DNA from: a virus
Virus record (IMG/VR): IMGVR_UViG_3300043172_000883
Coordinates: 1-63,607 of that record
Length of the DNA stretch: 63,607 bases
Strand: one strand, 5' to 3'
Shown here in pieces: positions 51,667-59,466 of this stretch. Every line of letters begins with the position of its first letter. The first letter of the stretch is position 1. The notes beneath the pieces were generated by a model, which was not told where the DNA came from, did not search any database, and saw only the letters and a program-made list of their open reading frames with translations. The translations under genes were made by a program, and so were the position numbers.

Positions 51667-52436
51667 TCAATCTTCTCCAGTGATTGATATTTTTTTCCTC
51701 TGAAATATTTACAACCTTTGATGCCTTTGCATTTATCCCCCTCATGGTCTCCGATGCATGGTTGAAGTACACCTGATTGTTTATAGAAAAATACAATTCC
51801 TAATTCTCTACATTTTTTAAGTATTGGATCCACCCATTCATATTCCATTTTAATCGGTTTCCTATGGGTTGGTCTATCTATTTTTGGTTGGTCAGATTCT
51901 CCACCCACAATTACAAGATCGATTCCTGTAAGATCGATCTCATCCATTGGTCCAAGTAAGGGTTCAAGTGATAGCCATTTTACTGCAGCACTTGTTTTTC
52001 TAAGAAGATTAATTCTACCATAATGTTTGGCAAGTTCAACCGATGTGCCAAACCAAATATTATCATGTAATTTTAGCATGCCTGATTTATCCATCTTCAA
52101 CATTCTACCTGGTCTTTTGGTTAGAATTTGGTATATGTGCTGAGGATGTTTATTAAATAGATTAAACATCTTTTGGATGAAATTATCAGATACGTCCTTA
52201 TTAAAAGTATCAGACATTGAATTAACAAATATTTTGTATGGTTTTTTCCAAGGAATTTCTAGACGATTTGGTAGTTCTTTAACCATATTGAATCCGTCTG
52301 TGTAATTGGGTTGTGTTGGGTTATGTAAATTCCTATTATGCATGGTCCGAGCATAGCACAGATCACAGCCTGCGGATACCTCTTTACATCCAATAACGAA
52401 ATTGCGGGATTTATCAGCCCATTCTACATTTGTCAT
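51663..52436 (-). CDS. DUF5131 (phage Gp37/Gp68 family), radical SAM-like (257 aa)
   Basis: Starts with NVEWADKSRNFVIGC and then GCDLCYARTM, the N-terminal signature of DUF5131, with the Cys triad (residues 16, 23, 26) arranged as in radical SAM-like proteins. Later blocks PWKKPYKIFVNSMSDTF, IYQILTKRPGRM and NIWFGTSVE are family hallmarks. The function of the family is unresolved; it recurs in phages and often beside DNA-modification genes. Confidence 0.88.
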   Translation of the reverse strand: MTNVEWADKSRNFVIGCKEVSAGCDLCYARTMHNRNLHNPTQPNYTDGFNMVKELPNRLEIPWKKPYKIFVNSMSDTFNKDVSDNFIQKMFNLFNKHPQHIYQILTKRPGRMLKMDKSGMLKLHDNIWFGTSVELAKHYGRINLLRKTSAAVKWLSLEPLLGPMDEIDLTGIDLVIVGGESDQPKIDRPTHRKPIKMEYEWVDPILKKCRELGIVFFYKQSGVLQPCIGDHEGDKCKGIKGCKYFRGKKYQSLEKIE

Positions 52437-52460
52437 TCCTCATCATCCTCCGCTATCCCT

Positions 52461-52616
52461 TTACTCATTACTTTTGGCCTCCTTCATATGAGTGGGTCTT
52501 GCTTTGCAATGTTTGGCATGTCCTCCTGCGGCTGATATTATTGTTTGATGAGATCCTGTTTTATCCCATGCTTCACAATATCTACAATATATGGTATATA
52601 GAAATTGATCACCCAT
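52461..52616 (-). CDS. Small zinc finger (51 aa)
   Basis: YCRYCEAWD with a later HAKHC makes a C2HC-type finger. Overlaps the upstream gene by eight bases. A further 11-codon frame follows but is too short to call. Confidence 0.65.
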   Translation of the reverse strand: MGDQFLYTIYCRYCEAWDKTGSHQTIISAAGGHAKHCKARPTHMKEAKSNE

Positions 52617-52998
52617 CACTTTCATCCTCCTCTGCGATACCTAATAGTATCATCAACCATCGATGCTCTTTGATATTCAGTTCTATCCAAGCGTTATGGC
52701 TTCCACAACCACGGCAATAGATGGCTGTCCCATGACCCTCCAGATCTGGAACTACTTTATCCTCAATTTCATATACAAAATCCTCAGCACATCCATTACA
52801 TTCCAAGTACCCACAGCTCAAACATAAGAAAGTCGGACTGTCACATTCACCACATCCCCATCCACAATGACCATTACATAACAGGAACCCTTTGATATTT
52901 GGGCGATGTTCACCGAGCGTATGCGGTATTACCTTTCTAACCTCTTCCAAATCCAAAACTATTGGATGTGGTGGTCCATTACATTCAGTGCAGATCAC
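52609..52998 (-). CDS. Multi-zinc protein (129 aa)
   Basis: GTG start overlapping the upstream stop. Zinc-ligand clusters CTECN, CNGHCGWGCGEC, CLSCGYLECNGC and CRGCG make up about three zinc sites. Role unknown; one of several large zinc proteins of this operon. Confidence 0.7.
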   Translation of the reverse strand: MICTECNGPPHPIVLDLEEVRKVIPHTLGEHRPNIKGFLLCNGHCGWGCGECDSPTFLCLSCGYLECNGCAEDFVYEIEDKVVPDLEGHGTAIYCRGCGSHNAWIELNIKEHRWLMILLGIAEEDESDG

Positions 52999-53156
52999 TC
53001 GCTCTCCTCCTTCATCTTTTCAGTCAGCCTTCTCAACACATTTGAAGCGCCGAGCAATTTTAACAGTTCTTTCTCATCAACAGTTTCAGAAGAAATTTTT
53101 ATTAGTCTTTCATTCTCTTCATTTATCAGTTCAATAACTCTTTTAATTTTTATCAC
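52995..53156 (-). CDS. Small coiled-coil protein (53 aa)
   Basis: GTG start in a GTGA overlap; the whole sequence is a charged amphipathic helix. No family recognised. Confidence 0.6.
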   Translation of the reverse strand: MIKIKRVIELINEENERLIKISSETVDEKELLKLLGASNVLRRLTEKMKEESE

Positions 53157-54094
53157 TCGCTCTCAGCCTCCATACTCAGCACTATCTTGAACGGACCCTT
53201 TGTATAGGTAACGCTGCTTGTGGTCCACTCCACCTCATAATCACGCAGTTCGAGTTTGAATTCTACACACTCGAAAAGAACCGTTGGTTTTGATATGGGG
53301 CGTTCCGCAGCAATTATGTGTGTCATCGTCTCATTAATCAAGTCTTTATTGATGGGATCCTCCATGAGCAATTGGTAAAGGTCATCGTAGCTTGGACATC
53401 CACATTCCAACGGATGTGAGCCACATTTAGTACATGGTTTAGTTATCAACATCTTCTCGCCTTCTTTATGAGCATCGTAACAAGCAGTATTGCAATAGGA
53501 TCCACCAGAGGTCAGTTCCTTACCACACTGTAGACAATTCAAGGATCCCCCGCAAAGATGCTCACTAGCATCTTCTGGTATTTGTGCTCTCTCTGCAGCA
53601 GCATAATATTTAGGATCCACCACAAGTCGTGGATGCAACTCACAGAATCCACCATCCGCACAACTACACAATGGCGTGCATGTAAATTCCATTCCAGTAT
53701 CTCGGCAATCCTTACCACATTTGGGGCATATCTTAGTTGTGTATGGTCCTCCTTCAATCACCCGCTTTTCTGGTATTAATGGATTACTTTGCTCATCCCT
53801 GGGTTTAATGGCTCTATATGTGGGATCCCATGGGATTTTAATATCTCCAGCCATCACCTTATATTTAGAACAACTAAGGGCACATTCTGGGTATCCACCA
53901 CATTCCTCGCATGCATTTTTAACAACAGTTTCGTGGCTATGGTCCCTGGGAGGAAACACAGGCGTATTAGCATAAGTCTTTTTCTCGGTGACTCCCATTG
54001 CACGTTTCTCATTATCTATATTATACCATCCACATTTGCCACATTTAGCGGTGACTTTATCACCCAAATCATTTTCACAATTCATGCATTTCAT
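53153..54094 (-). CDS. Large multi-zinc-ribbon protein (313 aa)
   Basis: More than 25 Cys in recurring CxxC pairs: CMNC/CGKC, CEECGG/CALSC, CPKCGKDC, CSCADGGFC, CLQCGKELTSGGSYC and CTKCGSHPLECGC, five to six zinc sites in a row. The last 60 residues form a Cys-free alpha/beta domain. Such an array could bridge several nucleic-acid or protein partners. No family recognised. Confidence 0.7.
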   Translation of the reverse strand: MKCMNCENDLGDKVTAKCGKCGWYNIDNEKRAMGVTEKKTYANTPVFPPRDHSHETVVKNACEECGGYPECALSCSKYKVMAGDIKIPWDPTYRAIKPRDEQSNPLIPEKRVIEGGPYTTKICPKCGKDCRDTGMEFTCTPLCSCADGGFCELHPRLVVDPKYYAAAERAQIPEDASEHLCGGSLNCLQCGKELTSGGSYCNTACYDAHKEGEKMLITKPCTKCGSHPLECGCPSYDDLYQLLMEDPINKDLINETMTHIIAAERPISKPTVLFECVEFKLELRDYEVEWTTSSVTYTKGPFKIVLSMEAESE

Positions 54095-54294
54095 TGGATC
54101 TCGCTACCTCCATTAACAATCATTAATTGTTCACGTAGCGATAGGATTGTCCTATCTTTCGCTAGTATCAGCTTTTCTTGAGTGATGATAACCTCGGTTT
54201 TCAATTTATTCTCATTCTTAACTATTTCAAACTGTTTCTCTATTGTATCCATATCATTATTAAGGCCAGATATGGTATCGCAGTGCTCACACAT
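54091..54294 (-). CDS. Coiled-coil protein (67 aa)
   Basis: An N-terminal CEHC followed by a continuous coiled coil; probably a dimeric accessory protein. ATGA overlap with the zinc-array gene. Confidence 0.65.
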   Translation of the reverse strand: MCEHCDTISGLNNDMDTIEKQFEIVKNENKLKTEVIITQEKLILAKDRTILSLREQLMIVNGGSEIQ

Positions 54295-54563
54295 TATGAT
54301 ACCTCCAATCTTATCCTGAGACGTTCTAGTTTGATCTCTTCAAGGTCCTTTACCAATTCTTTAATATCAAATATTATCTCAAGCTGATCAAGCATGATTT
54401 TAACATCAGCGATTTCAGATGCCAAATCTCCTTTGGTTTCCCTACCACGAACTAGTTTAGCCAATATATTCTGTAATTCAGCCATTTCTTCAAAACACAT
54501 CATAATCTGTGCATCTTCACCCCATGAATCAATAGCCAGCGTTAATAATTCATCGCGTTCCAT
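54294..54563 (-). CDS. MazG-like NTP pyrophosphohydrolase (89 aa)
   Basis: The MazG core is intact: FEEMAELQNILAKL with the EExxE-like metal site, then DLASEIADVKIMLDQL giving the ExxD pair. Short MazG proteins hydrolyse non-canonical NTPs or alarmone-like nucleotides; viral ones adjust the nucleotide pool. Second gene of the leftward replication operon. Confidence 0.82.
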   Translation of the reverse strand: MERDELLTLAIDSWGEDAQIMMCFEEMAELQNILAKLVRGRETKGDLASEIADVKIMLDQLEIIFDIKELVKDLEEIKLERLRIRLEVS

Positions 54564-54775
54564 TATGATTCCTCGCTCAGATCATCGGTGGTAAGGTCCT
54601 CTATCTTTCCACCAAGCAATCTAAAAGTCTCATCGATTGCGGTTCTTATTGCCCTGGTCTGGCTTTGCTCCAGTTTATCAGCTATATAGTCTAGCTTCCT
54701 GGTATCCATAGGACTAAGCGTTATACCTAGTCGCTTGCTTTTATCCACAGTTTCCATCTTGTTTTTACTTAACAT
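54563..54775 (-). CDS. Ribbon-helix-helix regulator (70 aa)
   Basis: KRLGITLSPMDTRKLDYIA is a ribbon and first helix, QSQTRAIRTAIDETF the second: a CopG-like DNA-binding protein. As first gene of the leftward operon, beside the candidate origin, it may control that operon. Leaderless start behind a TATA box. Confidence 0.8.
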   Translation of the reverse strand: MLSKNKMETVDKSKRLGITLSPMDTRKLDYIADKLEQSQTRAIRTAIDETFRLLGGKIEDLTTDDLSEES

Positions 54776-54800
54776 CGGTAAAATTCAATTGCCAACCACA

Positions 54801-54810
54801 TTATTTAAAC
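54801..54810 (-). promoter_or_regulatory. TATA box of the leftward replication operon
   Basis: GTTTAAATAA on the minus strand, about 30 bp before the ATG at 54775. Confidence 0.6.
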
Positions 54811-55131
54811 TATGAATCGCGATAGAATTTCATCAGTCATTATTGTAGTAAAATTAACACTTATTTACAGATTTGGTGCATTGAAATACCCACAACAAGT
54901 GCACCGTATTTCCATATATTGGCGCTATTATCCATGGGCATACCACAATTAACCATAATACGCTAAGCATATTTACCGTATTTCGTTGTCACTAATTTAT
55001 ATGTGTTTGCCATATTATTCGTGTATCACTTGGCATATGGGTTGTAATATATTACATTGTCTACTAATACCACTGCATAATTCACAAAACTACAATATCT
55101 GGATTTACTCACCTTTTAGATATTGACAGAG

Positions 55132-55147
55132 TATTGACGCGTCAATA
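55132..55147. repeat. Perfect palindrome TATTGACGCGTCAATA
   Basis: A 16-bp perfect palindrome, with a further half-copy TATTGAC 11 bp to its left. Typical of a dimeric regulator or initiator site. Confidence 0.7.
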
Positions 55148-55181
55148 TTGATACAACGCATTATGCGGATCCAAAATATTG

Positions 55182-55253
55182 CGAGGGTCGTACAAAAGTG
55201 TCTGGCTACGTCTAATACTGGCTAAATCTGAACTTAATTCCGTACGACCCTCG
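55182..55253. repeat. Inverted repeat CGAGGGTCGTAC (12 bp arms)
   Basis: Arms at 55182-55193 and 55242-55253 match perfectly; a third copy in direct orientation is at 55356-55367. Three copies in 190 bp suggest initiator or regulator binding sites. Confidence 0.75.
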
Positions 55254-55355
55254 TAACAACGAATTATTGCTCTACATCATTTATATGTATAATGTGTGTA
55301 TGTTACTACTATACTATTATTCATAACTTAATTGTTTACTAAAATATATGGAATA

Positions 55356-55367
55356 CGAGGGTCGTAC
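55356..55367 (+). repeat. Third CGAGGGTCGTAC copy
   Basis: Exact repeat of the left arm of the inverted repeat 174 bp upstream. Confidence 0.75.
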
Positions 55368-55411
55368 CAATAGGAGAGCTTAATACCAGATAAACTTGCA
55401 ACTACGGACAA

Positions 55412-55478
55412 ACAACGGATTCTCGACAATCCGCGACATTACGTTGTTTTTCGTACGAAAATAGCATGAATCCGTTGT
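55412..55478. repeat. Inverted repeat ACAACGGATTC with nested palindrome
   Basis: Eleven-bp arms (55412-55422 and 55468-55478) enclose TTTTCGTACGAAAA, a perfect 14-bp palindrome (55448-55461). The arrangement could extrude as a cruciform. Confidence 0.7.
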
Positions 55479-55541
55479 CTAAAATACTATACTACTGTTG
55501 TAATTCATCATTTCCCATACAAAACTTAACAATATTCCATC

Positions 55542-55581
55542 AGTACCACTATCAGTAGTAAGTACTACCCGCAGTGGTACT
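55542..55581. repeat. Nested inverted repeat AGTACCACT/AGTGGTACT
   Basis: Nine-bp arms with an inner GTAGTA/TACTAC stem form a nearly continuous stem-loop 140 bp before the start of the kinase-like gene. Confidence 0.7.
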
Positions 55582-55690
55582 AACAAAAGTAATACCCACA
55601 TCATACACACGTAATACTTATCACTATCCATACTCAAACGGTCATACCCTAATATGTATTACGGGTTCCCCTCGCTTGTCAATATCAAAG

Positions 55691-55698
55691 TTTTTAAA
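55691..55698 (+). promoter_or_regulatory. TATA box of the HTH-kinase gene
   Basis: TTTTTAAA centred about 26 bp before the ATG at 55721; supports that start over an upstream in-frame GTG. Confidence 0.6.
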
Positions 55699-55720
55699 CT
55701 CTCTTGACGTAATTACTAGT

Positions 55721-57088
55721 ATGGTATTAGATGGTTCGAGCATTAACGAGGAAGTGACAAGAGCACGCATTATGGTGGAATATGACGGGCTGATGATCAA
55801 CAATTCATTTAAGCGTCATAAGAATGGAAGGGAACTATTCTACAAATGGCGACTCGACATCATAGGGAATGAGGAGCTTTCTTCCCTGCTTGGCGTTGGT
55901 GAACCAACGCTGCGCATGCTTCGAAAGCGGTTTAAGGACAACCGATCAAAGCACGACAAACTGCCTGATGCACTGGTGCGGACCCTCCAGACAAAGCGAT
56001 ATGAGGGGACCAAGGCGGCCAGGGATGAGATGATAAAAGCAGAATTTGAATTTGTGGGCGGTGCAATCGTGGATAACGAGAATGGTGGCATCGAGACGTC
56101 TATATATGATCTGCTCGGTCTGGACGAGAGTGCGGACCTTCACCGCGTGAGCCTGGTCGTGCACAAGAAAGTTACATTTGATATGGTAGGGCTGTTTAAT
56201 ATGGCCAGACAAAAAGCCATGATTTCAGATAGTGATAGAAAGAAACAGGAATGGGCCAAGATAGCACTAAAAGCTGGTGGTGAGATCCGCCCGTATATTA
56301 TGGATATAATCGATAGATACAGCTCGCTCCATGCAGATGTCGCAGGTGATATGATTGATGCCCAGGAAGAACAAGTTAAACGCCTTGTAGATTTGATGGT
56401 GCAAGAAAATCCTGCGATGCTACCGCAGATCATGGGGATCCTCGGAAATGCTGGAGGACCGCAACCTGATATTATCGGAGACATGATAACCAAGCCGATT
56501 CCTCCAGTGGAAGCACAGGATCCACAGGAAATGGAGATAAATCAGTGGGATCCACCAACCCCTATTTCCAATGGAACTACTATACAAAGTCGCGTTTATC
56601 TTGTCGGTGGATTCCCAGGCTCTGGTAAATCACAGTTTGCCGAGTACTTGAGTGAGGCCACCAACCTACCCATCATCACATACGATGGTGTTGAAGGTAA
56701 GGATGGCTATCGTGAGGTATGGCATGAGTTCATCGAGAATAAGGATGAGTGCATCCTGGATATGGTATTCAGTGATCCAAAGCAGAATAAGAAATTTTTA
56801 AGTCGAGTGGCCCATCCTGCGATAATCTACATTAAATCATCCTTTGAGGCTGCGGTCATCCGTAATAATGAGCGTGAGCGTACCCTGAGCATGGATAAGA
56901 TGAAACAATACTGGAGCAAGCCCCATCCATTCGTATCGATGAGTGGTGTGATGATCATCGATAATGATGGTGATAAGGATACACTGCGAGAGTTGGCCAG
57001 AAGCTTTGCTCGCGGTGATAGTGATGAGATATCGATGGTTAGTGATGATGTCATCGATGAAGGCCCACCATTTCGTGTGGAAATGTGA
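55721..57088 (+). CDS. HTH protein with C-terminal P-loop kinase domain (455 aa)
   Basis: The N-terminal region carries a HTH (LSSLLGVGEPTLRMLRKRF, residues about 50-68) of the kind found in terminase small subunits and other DNA binders, followed by a long helical middle. The C-terminal 160 residues form a P-loop nucleotide kinase: VYLVGGFPGSGKSQFAEYL (K303), DGVEG, and a lid-like ERERTLSMDK. Together this may be a DNA-bound kinase or an unusual terminase small subunit; no TerS lies next to the terminase. The codon use is somewhat G+C-richer than that of the neighbouring small genes. The next gene starts 616 bp further on. Confidence 0.7.
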   Translation: MVLDGSSINEEVTRARIMVEYDGLMINNSFKRHKNGRELFYKWRLDIIGNEELSSLLGVGEPTLRMLRKRFKDNRSKHDKLPDALVRTLQTKRYEGTKAARDEMIKAEFEFVGGAIVDNENGGIETSIYDLLGLDESADLHRVSLVVHKKVTFDMVGLFNMARQKAMISDSDRKKQEWAKIALKAGGEIRPYIMDIIDRYSSLHADVAGDMIDAQEEQVKRLVDLMVQENPAMLPQIMGILGNAGGPQPDIIGDMITKPIPPVEAQDPQEMEINQWDPPTPISNGTTIQSRVYLVGGFPGSGKSQFAEYLSEATNLPIITYDGVEGKDGYREVWHEFIENKDECILDMVFSDPKQNKKFLSRVAHPAIIYIKSSFEAAVIRNNERERTLSMDKMKQYWSKPHPFVSMSGVMIIDNDGDKDTLRELARSFARGDSDEISMVSDDVIDEGPPFRVEM

Positions 57089-57704
57089 GCCATTACTTTT
57101 GCATTATATGACTGTCGCGATAGGCCAAGGCTTCCATTGCAAAATACTTGTTTTTTTTGCACTCTTCCATAGGATCCACAGGAAATAAGGGTATAAATTC
57201 TCCACTGGAAACGAAGGTTATTTGCGTATATCGTACTCTACAGGCAATGTAGGTTGAGCACCTCTATTTCATATGCAGCTCTCTGGGTGTATGTATTAAT
57301 GCACACATTATATGAGGGTATGTCCAATAGACTAATATTACACTATAACCTTATATACTTGAATTCTTGTCAGTTTAATTACATTAACTAATCATTTATC
57401 TATGTGTGCAATATAGCTTGTAATAGCTTAAGACTATCTGAAACGTAGTTCTACGTAGTTTCAGAGAGTTGCAAAGCAAGGCACTTTCAGAGGCACACAA
57501 TCACATATCATAGAACATGAGTAGAGGATCCCAGACATAGTTCCCTCCAGTGGAAGAGGAGGTGCACACCCCCCACCACCGTTTTTACGCGTGCAGATCA
57601 CCCAGAAACGCCCGATAGTAGGTGTTCAGTATTTGTGTAATTTTTGCATTTGATGTGTAGTATAGGGTAGCAATTTATATACGTTGTGTGGTATATAATG
57701 TTTA
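57089..57704. other. Intergenic region with hairpins before the rightward operon
   Basis: No convincing open frame. A hairpin lies at 57438-57464 (CTGAAAC/GTTTCAG around GTAG-TT-CTAC), and a GC-rich patch near 57565-57600 has TGCAC/GTGCA arms. The right end carries the promoter of the SWIM gene. It may hold a regulatory RNA or replication signal; I see no tRNA. Confidence 0.45.
57674..57681 (+). promoter_or_regulatory. TATA box of the long rightward operon
   Basis: TTTATATA is centred 27 bp before the ATG at 57705; no Shine-Dalgarno precedes that ATG, so the transcript is probably leaderless. Confidence 0.7.
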
Positions 57705-57944
57705 ATGTCTGAAGAACGATTGACCAAAGCCTTAGAATTATTAAACACAGGTAAAGTCTTGCCAATATACCAAGAATCGATGAAATTCCTGGTTCTAGGC
57801 GGCGAGAATTATCTTGTGGACTTAGAAACACAATATTGCCCGTGTCTTGATAGAGTTACTAGAGGAGTTTACTGTAAACATATCCTCGCTGCGATACTCA
57901 AGCGTAATCGTATAATAGTCGGGGAGATGGTAGAGAATGCCTGA
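57705..57944 (+). CDS. SWIM zinc finger protein (79 aa)
   Basis: Contains the complete SWIM signature CxC-xn-CxH as CPCLDRVTRGVYCKH, preceded by the short beta-hairpin typical for the domain. SWIM fingers bind DNA or proteins. It is the first gene of the operon running to the terminase, and its position suggests an early regulator. Confidence 0.82.
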   Translation: MSEERLTKALELLNTGKVLPIYQESMKFLVLGGENYLVDLETQYCPCLDRVTRGVYCKHILAAILKRNRIIVGEMVENA

Positions 57945-58116
57945 AAGGGGAATTAATTTTACGAAGATGTGTGAGAACCATTCTATTTTGACAGTTGAAG
58001 ATACGCATGATGGTAGAACGACAATGAAAGTTGAATTACATCTGACTGATGATGAAGTGAAGATACTGGCTACGCGAATGTTATCTGAAGGAGCATTGAG
58101 GATAGTGGTTAAATGA
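57937..58116 (+). CDS. Hypothetical protein (59 aa)
   Basis: Short alpha/beta protein; overlaps the SWIM gene by eight bases and the next by ATGA. No family recognised. Confidence 0.65.
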   Translation: MPERGINFTKMCENHSILTVEDTHDGRTTMKVELHLTDDEVKILATRMLSEGALRIVVK

Positions 58117-58250
58117 TAAAGGCCAAGATCATTATAACTGGTTTTGATGATAGTGAGACTGTGGTGGAATTTACTGTGGAATGCCTAGAGATAATTTTGG
58201 GTGATAATCTAGAGGAGATTACATTGAAACAATGTAAGGTGGTCAAATGA
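58113..58250 (+). CDS. Hypothetical protein (45 aa)
   Basis: Beta-rich, ends in ITLKQCKVVK. Both ends ATGA overlaps. No family recognised. Confidence 0.6.
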   Translation: MIKAKIIITGFDDSETVVEFTVECLEIILGDNLEEITLKQCKVVK

Positions 58251-58426
58251 GTAAAGATTGTTCACATCAAACACATTTCATAGATACTGTAACCACTATA
58301 AAAAAAATTGTGGTTAATTTCAATGCTATTAAAAAGGCAGGCCTTGAGAACGTGGAGCACATCAGTTCCGAGACCATGAGAGAATGCCTGGAGTGTGGGC
58401 ATACAGCTAAGGTGATTTTCAGATGA
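58247..58426 (+). CDS. Small zinc protein (59 aa)
   Basis: DCSHQTH near the N-terminus and ECLECGH near the C-terminus form a probable zinc site. ATGA overlaps on both sides. Confidence 0.65.
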   Translation: MSKDCSHQTHFIDTVTTIKKIVVNFNAIKKAGLENVEHISSETMRECLECGHTAKVIFR

Positions 58427-58542
58427 AAGACAAGAAGCTGAATGATTTCATTTGGACACGCAATTTTCTAATATTTGTATTGGTTATTGTGTTTATATGG
58501 GGCTTTGCTATCGGCTTCAGGGTTGGAAAGGCGATTGAATGA
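58423..58542 (+). CDS. Single-helix membrane peptide (39 aa)
   Basis: A charged N-terminus and one hydrophobic helix (FLIFVLVIVFIWGFAIGF). Too short for a known family; supported by the ATGA overlaps. Confidence 0.65.
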   Translation: MKDKKLNDFIWTRNFLIFVLVIVFIWGFAIGFRVGKAIE

Positions 58543-58700
58543 GTGATATTAGCGATCAAGTCAGTAATATAGCATCTGCTATTAAAAAAATTGCTGAAGA
58601 AGGATTTGAGGACTGTGATGAAAGAAGAGCAATTGTAGGCGGTTGTGATTTATTATTCATGCTCTCGTTCAAAATAAGGGTAGTGGTATCTGATGAGTGA
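58539..58700 (+). CDS. Hypothetical protein (53 aa)
   Basis: Helical with a hydrophobic C-terminal strand; overlaps the next gene by eight bases. No family recognised. Confidence 0.6.
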   Translation: MSDISDQVSNIASAIKKIAEEGFEDCDERRAIVGGCDLLFMLSFKIRVVVSDE

Positions 58701-59031
58701 AGAAGCGAAACAAATTCTAAATGATGAACTTGCATCGTCCATAGATAAAATGAAGTGTCCTGAATGTGAAGGATCAGTCATAATCTATAAAGAAGGAACC
58801 GATGTTTTTTTAGATTATGCACACAGTATCTATTGCGAAAATTGTAAAATGATATATTCACTCATGGCGTATCATATACTCACGGAGAATAAAAAGGAGG
58901 CCACGAGTGATGATTCGGCAAGACCTTTTCCGACTTATACATTTAAGTCTGGAAGAGATCCGATTATAGTTTTGGCATTTGGTGTGGTCTTCTATCTGAT
59001 ATTTATATTTATACTGGAGACGATTAAATGA
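58693..59031 (+). CDS. Zinc ribbon with tail anchor (112 aa)
   Basis: CPECEG and CENC form the ribbon, followed by a linker and a C-terminal hydrophobic helix (VLAFGVVFYLIFIFIL). Third member of the tail-anchored zinc set (compare 1465-1815 and 7105-7404). Confidence 0.72.
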   Translation: MSEEAKQILNDELASSIDKMKCPECEGSVIIYKEGTDVFLDYAHSIYCENCKMIYSLMAYHILTENKKEATSDDSARPFPTYTFKSGRDPIIVLAFGVVFYLIFIFILETIK

Positions 59032-59126
59032 GTGAATTCATAATTGGCCTTTTATTAGGATTTACTGTGGTTCTGGGCATATGTGGGTTTATAGCGTTGT
59101 TAATTGTATGGTTACTGGAGCGATGA
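59028..59126 (+). CDS. Single-helix membrane peptide (32 aa)
   Basis: Nearly the whole peptide is a transmembrane helix. Linked by ATGA overlaps to both neighbours. Confidence 0.6.
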   Translation: MSEFIIGLLLGFTVVLGICGFIALLIVWLLER

Positions 59127-59296
59127 AGATGAGTAAATTTAAAGTTTATAGGCAATTTCCGCTATGGAAATTTTGGAAGTTACTACGTTATTGGAAGATT
59201 AGGAGAGCAGTATACAAAATGGATACTGACAAATTCGATGATAAAATGGATGATTTACTCATGGATCTGCTCATTTATGGAGATGCAACGATATGA
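59123..59296 (+). CDS. Basic aromatic protein (57 aa)
   Basis: The N-terminal half is rich in Trp, Arg and Lys (PLWKFWKLLRYWKIRR), reminiscent of the protein at 2671-2913; the C-terminus is acidic. An ATG two codons on is an alternative start. Confidence 0.6.
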   Translation: MKMSKFKVYRQFPLWKFWKLLRYWKIRRAVYKMDTDKFDDKMDDLLMDLLIYGDATI

Positions 59297-59466
59297 GTAA
59301 ACGTAGACATATCCTGCATATTATTAAAGGGATCAATATGGAGAATTTTCAGTATTTGTTTGATTACAAAGAATGCGAGTATTGCGTATTTGAAGTGGAA
59401 GGAGCATTGTTCTGGACCAGGTGGTTGAGGATTAAACACTGGATTATGGGAGACTGGCAGCGATGA
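59293..59466 (+). CDS. Hypothetical protein (57 aa)
   Basis: Contains CEYC and a Trp-rich C-terminus (FWTRWLRIKHW). ATGA overlaps. No family recognised. Confidence 0.62.
   Translation: MSKRRHILHIIKGINMENFQYLFDYKECEYCVFEVEGALFWTRWLRIKHWIMGDWQR

Larger units (their letters stand above)
54776..55720. other. Intergenic region rich in inverted repeats: candidate replication origin
   Basis: Nearly 950 bp without a credible gene, lying between the divergent replication operon and rightward genes. It contains three copies of CGAGGGTCGTAC, the palindrome TATTGACGCGTCAATA, two large inverted repeats and two ACCGTATTTC boxes (near 54906 and 54963). The left third has no clear structure besides the TATA box of the leftward operon. 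Confidence 0.6.

Noticed and set aside
55574-55720. Extended N-terminus of the HTH-kinase protein (GTG start 49 codons earlier)
   Set aside because: The extension is low-complexity, covers an inverted repeat and has no ribosome site, whereas ATG 55721 has a TATA box at the leaderless distance.
57089-57704. tRNA or rRNA gene
   Set aside because: No cloverleaf, T-arm consensus or CCA-like end is visible; the hairpins are isolated.
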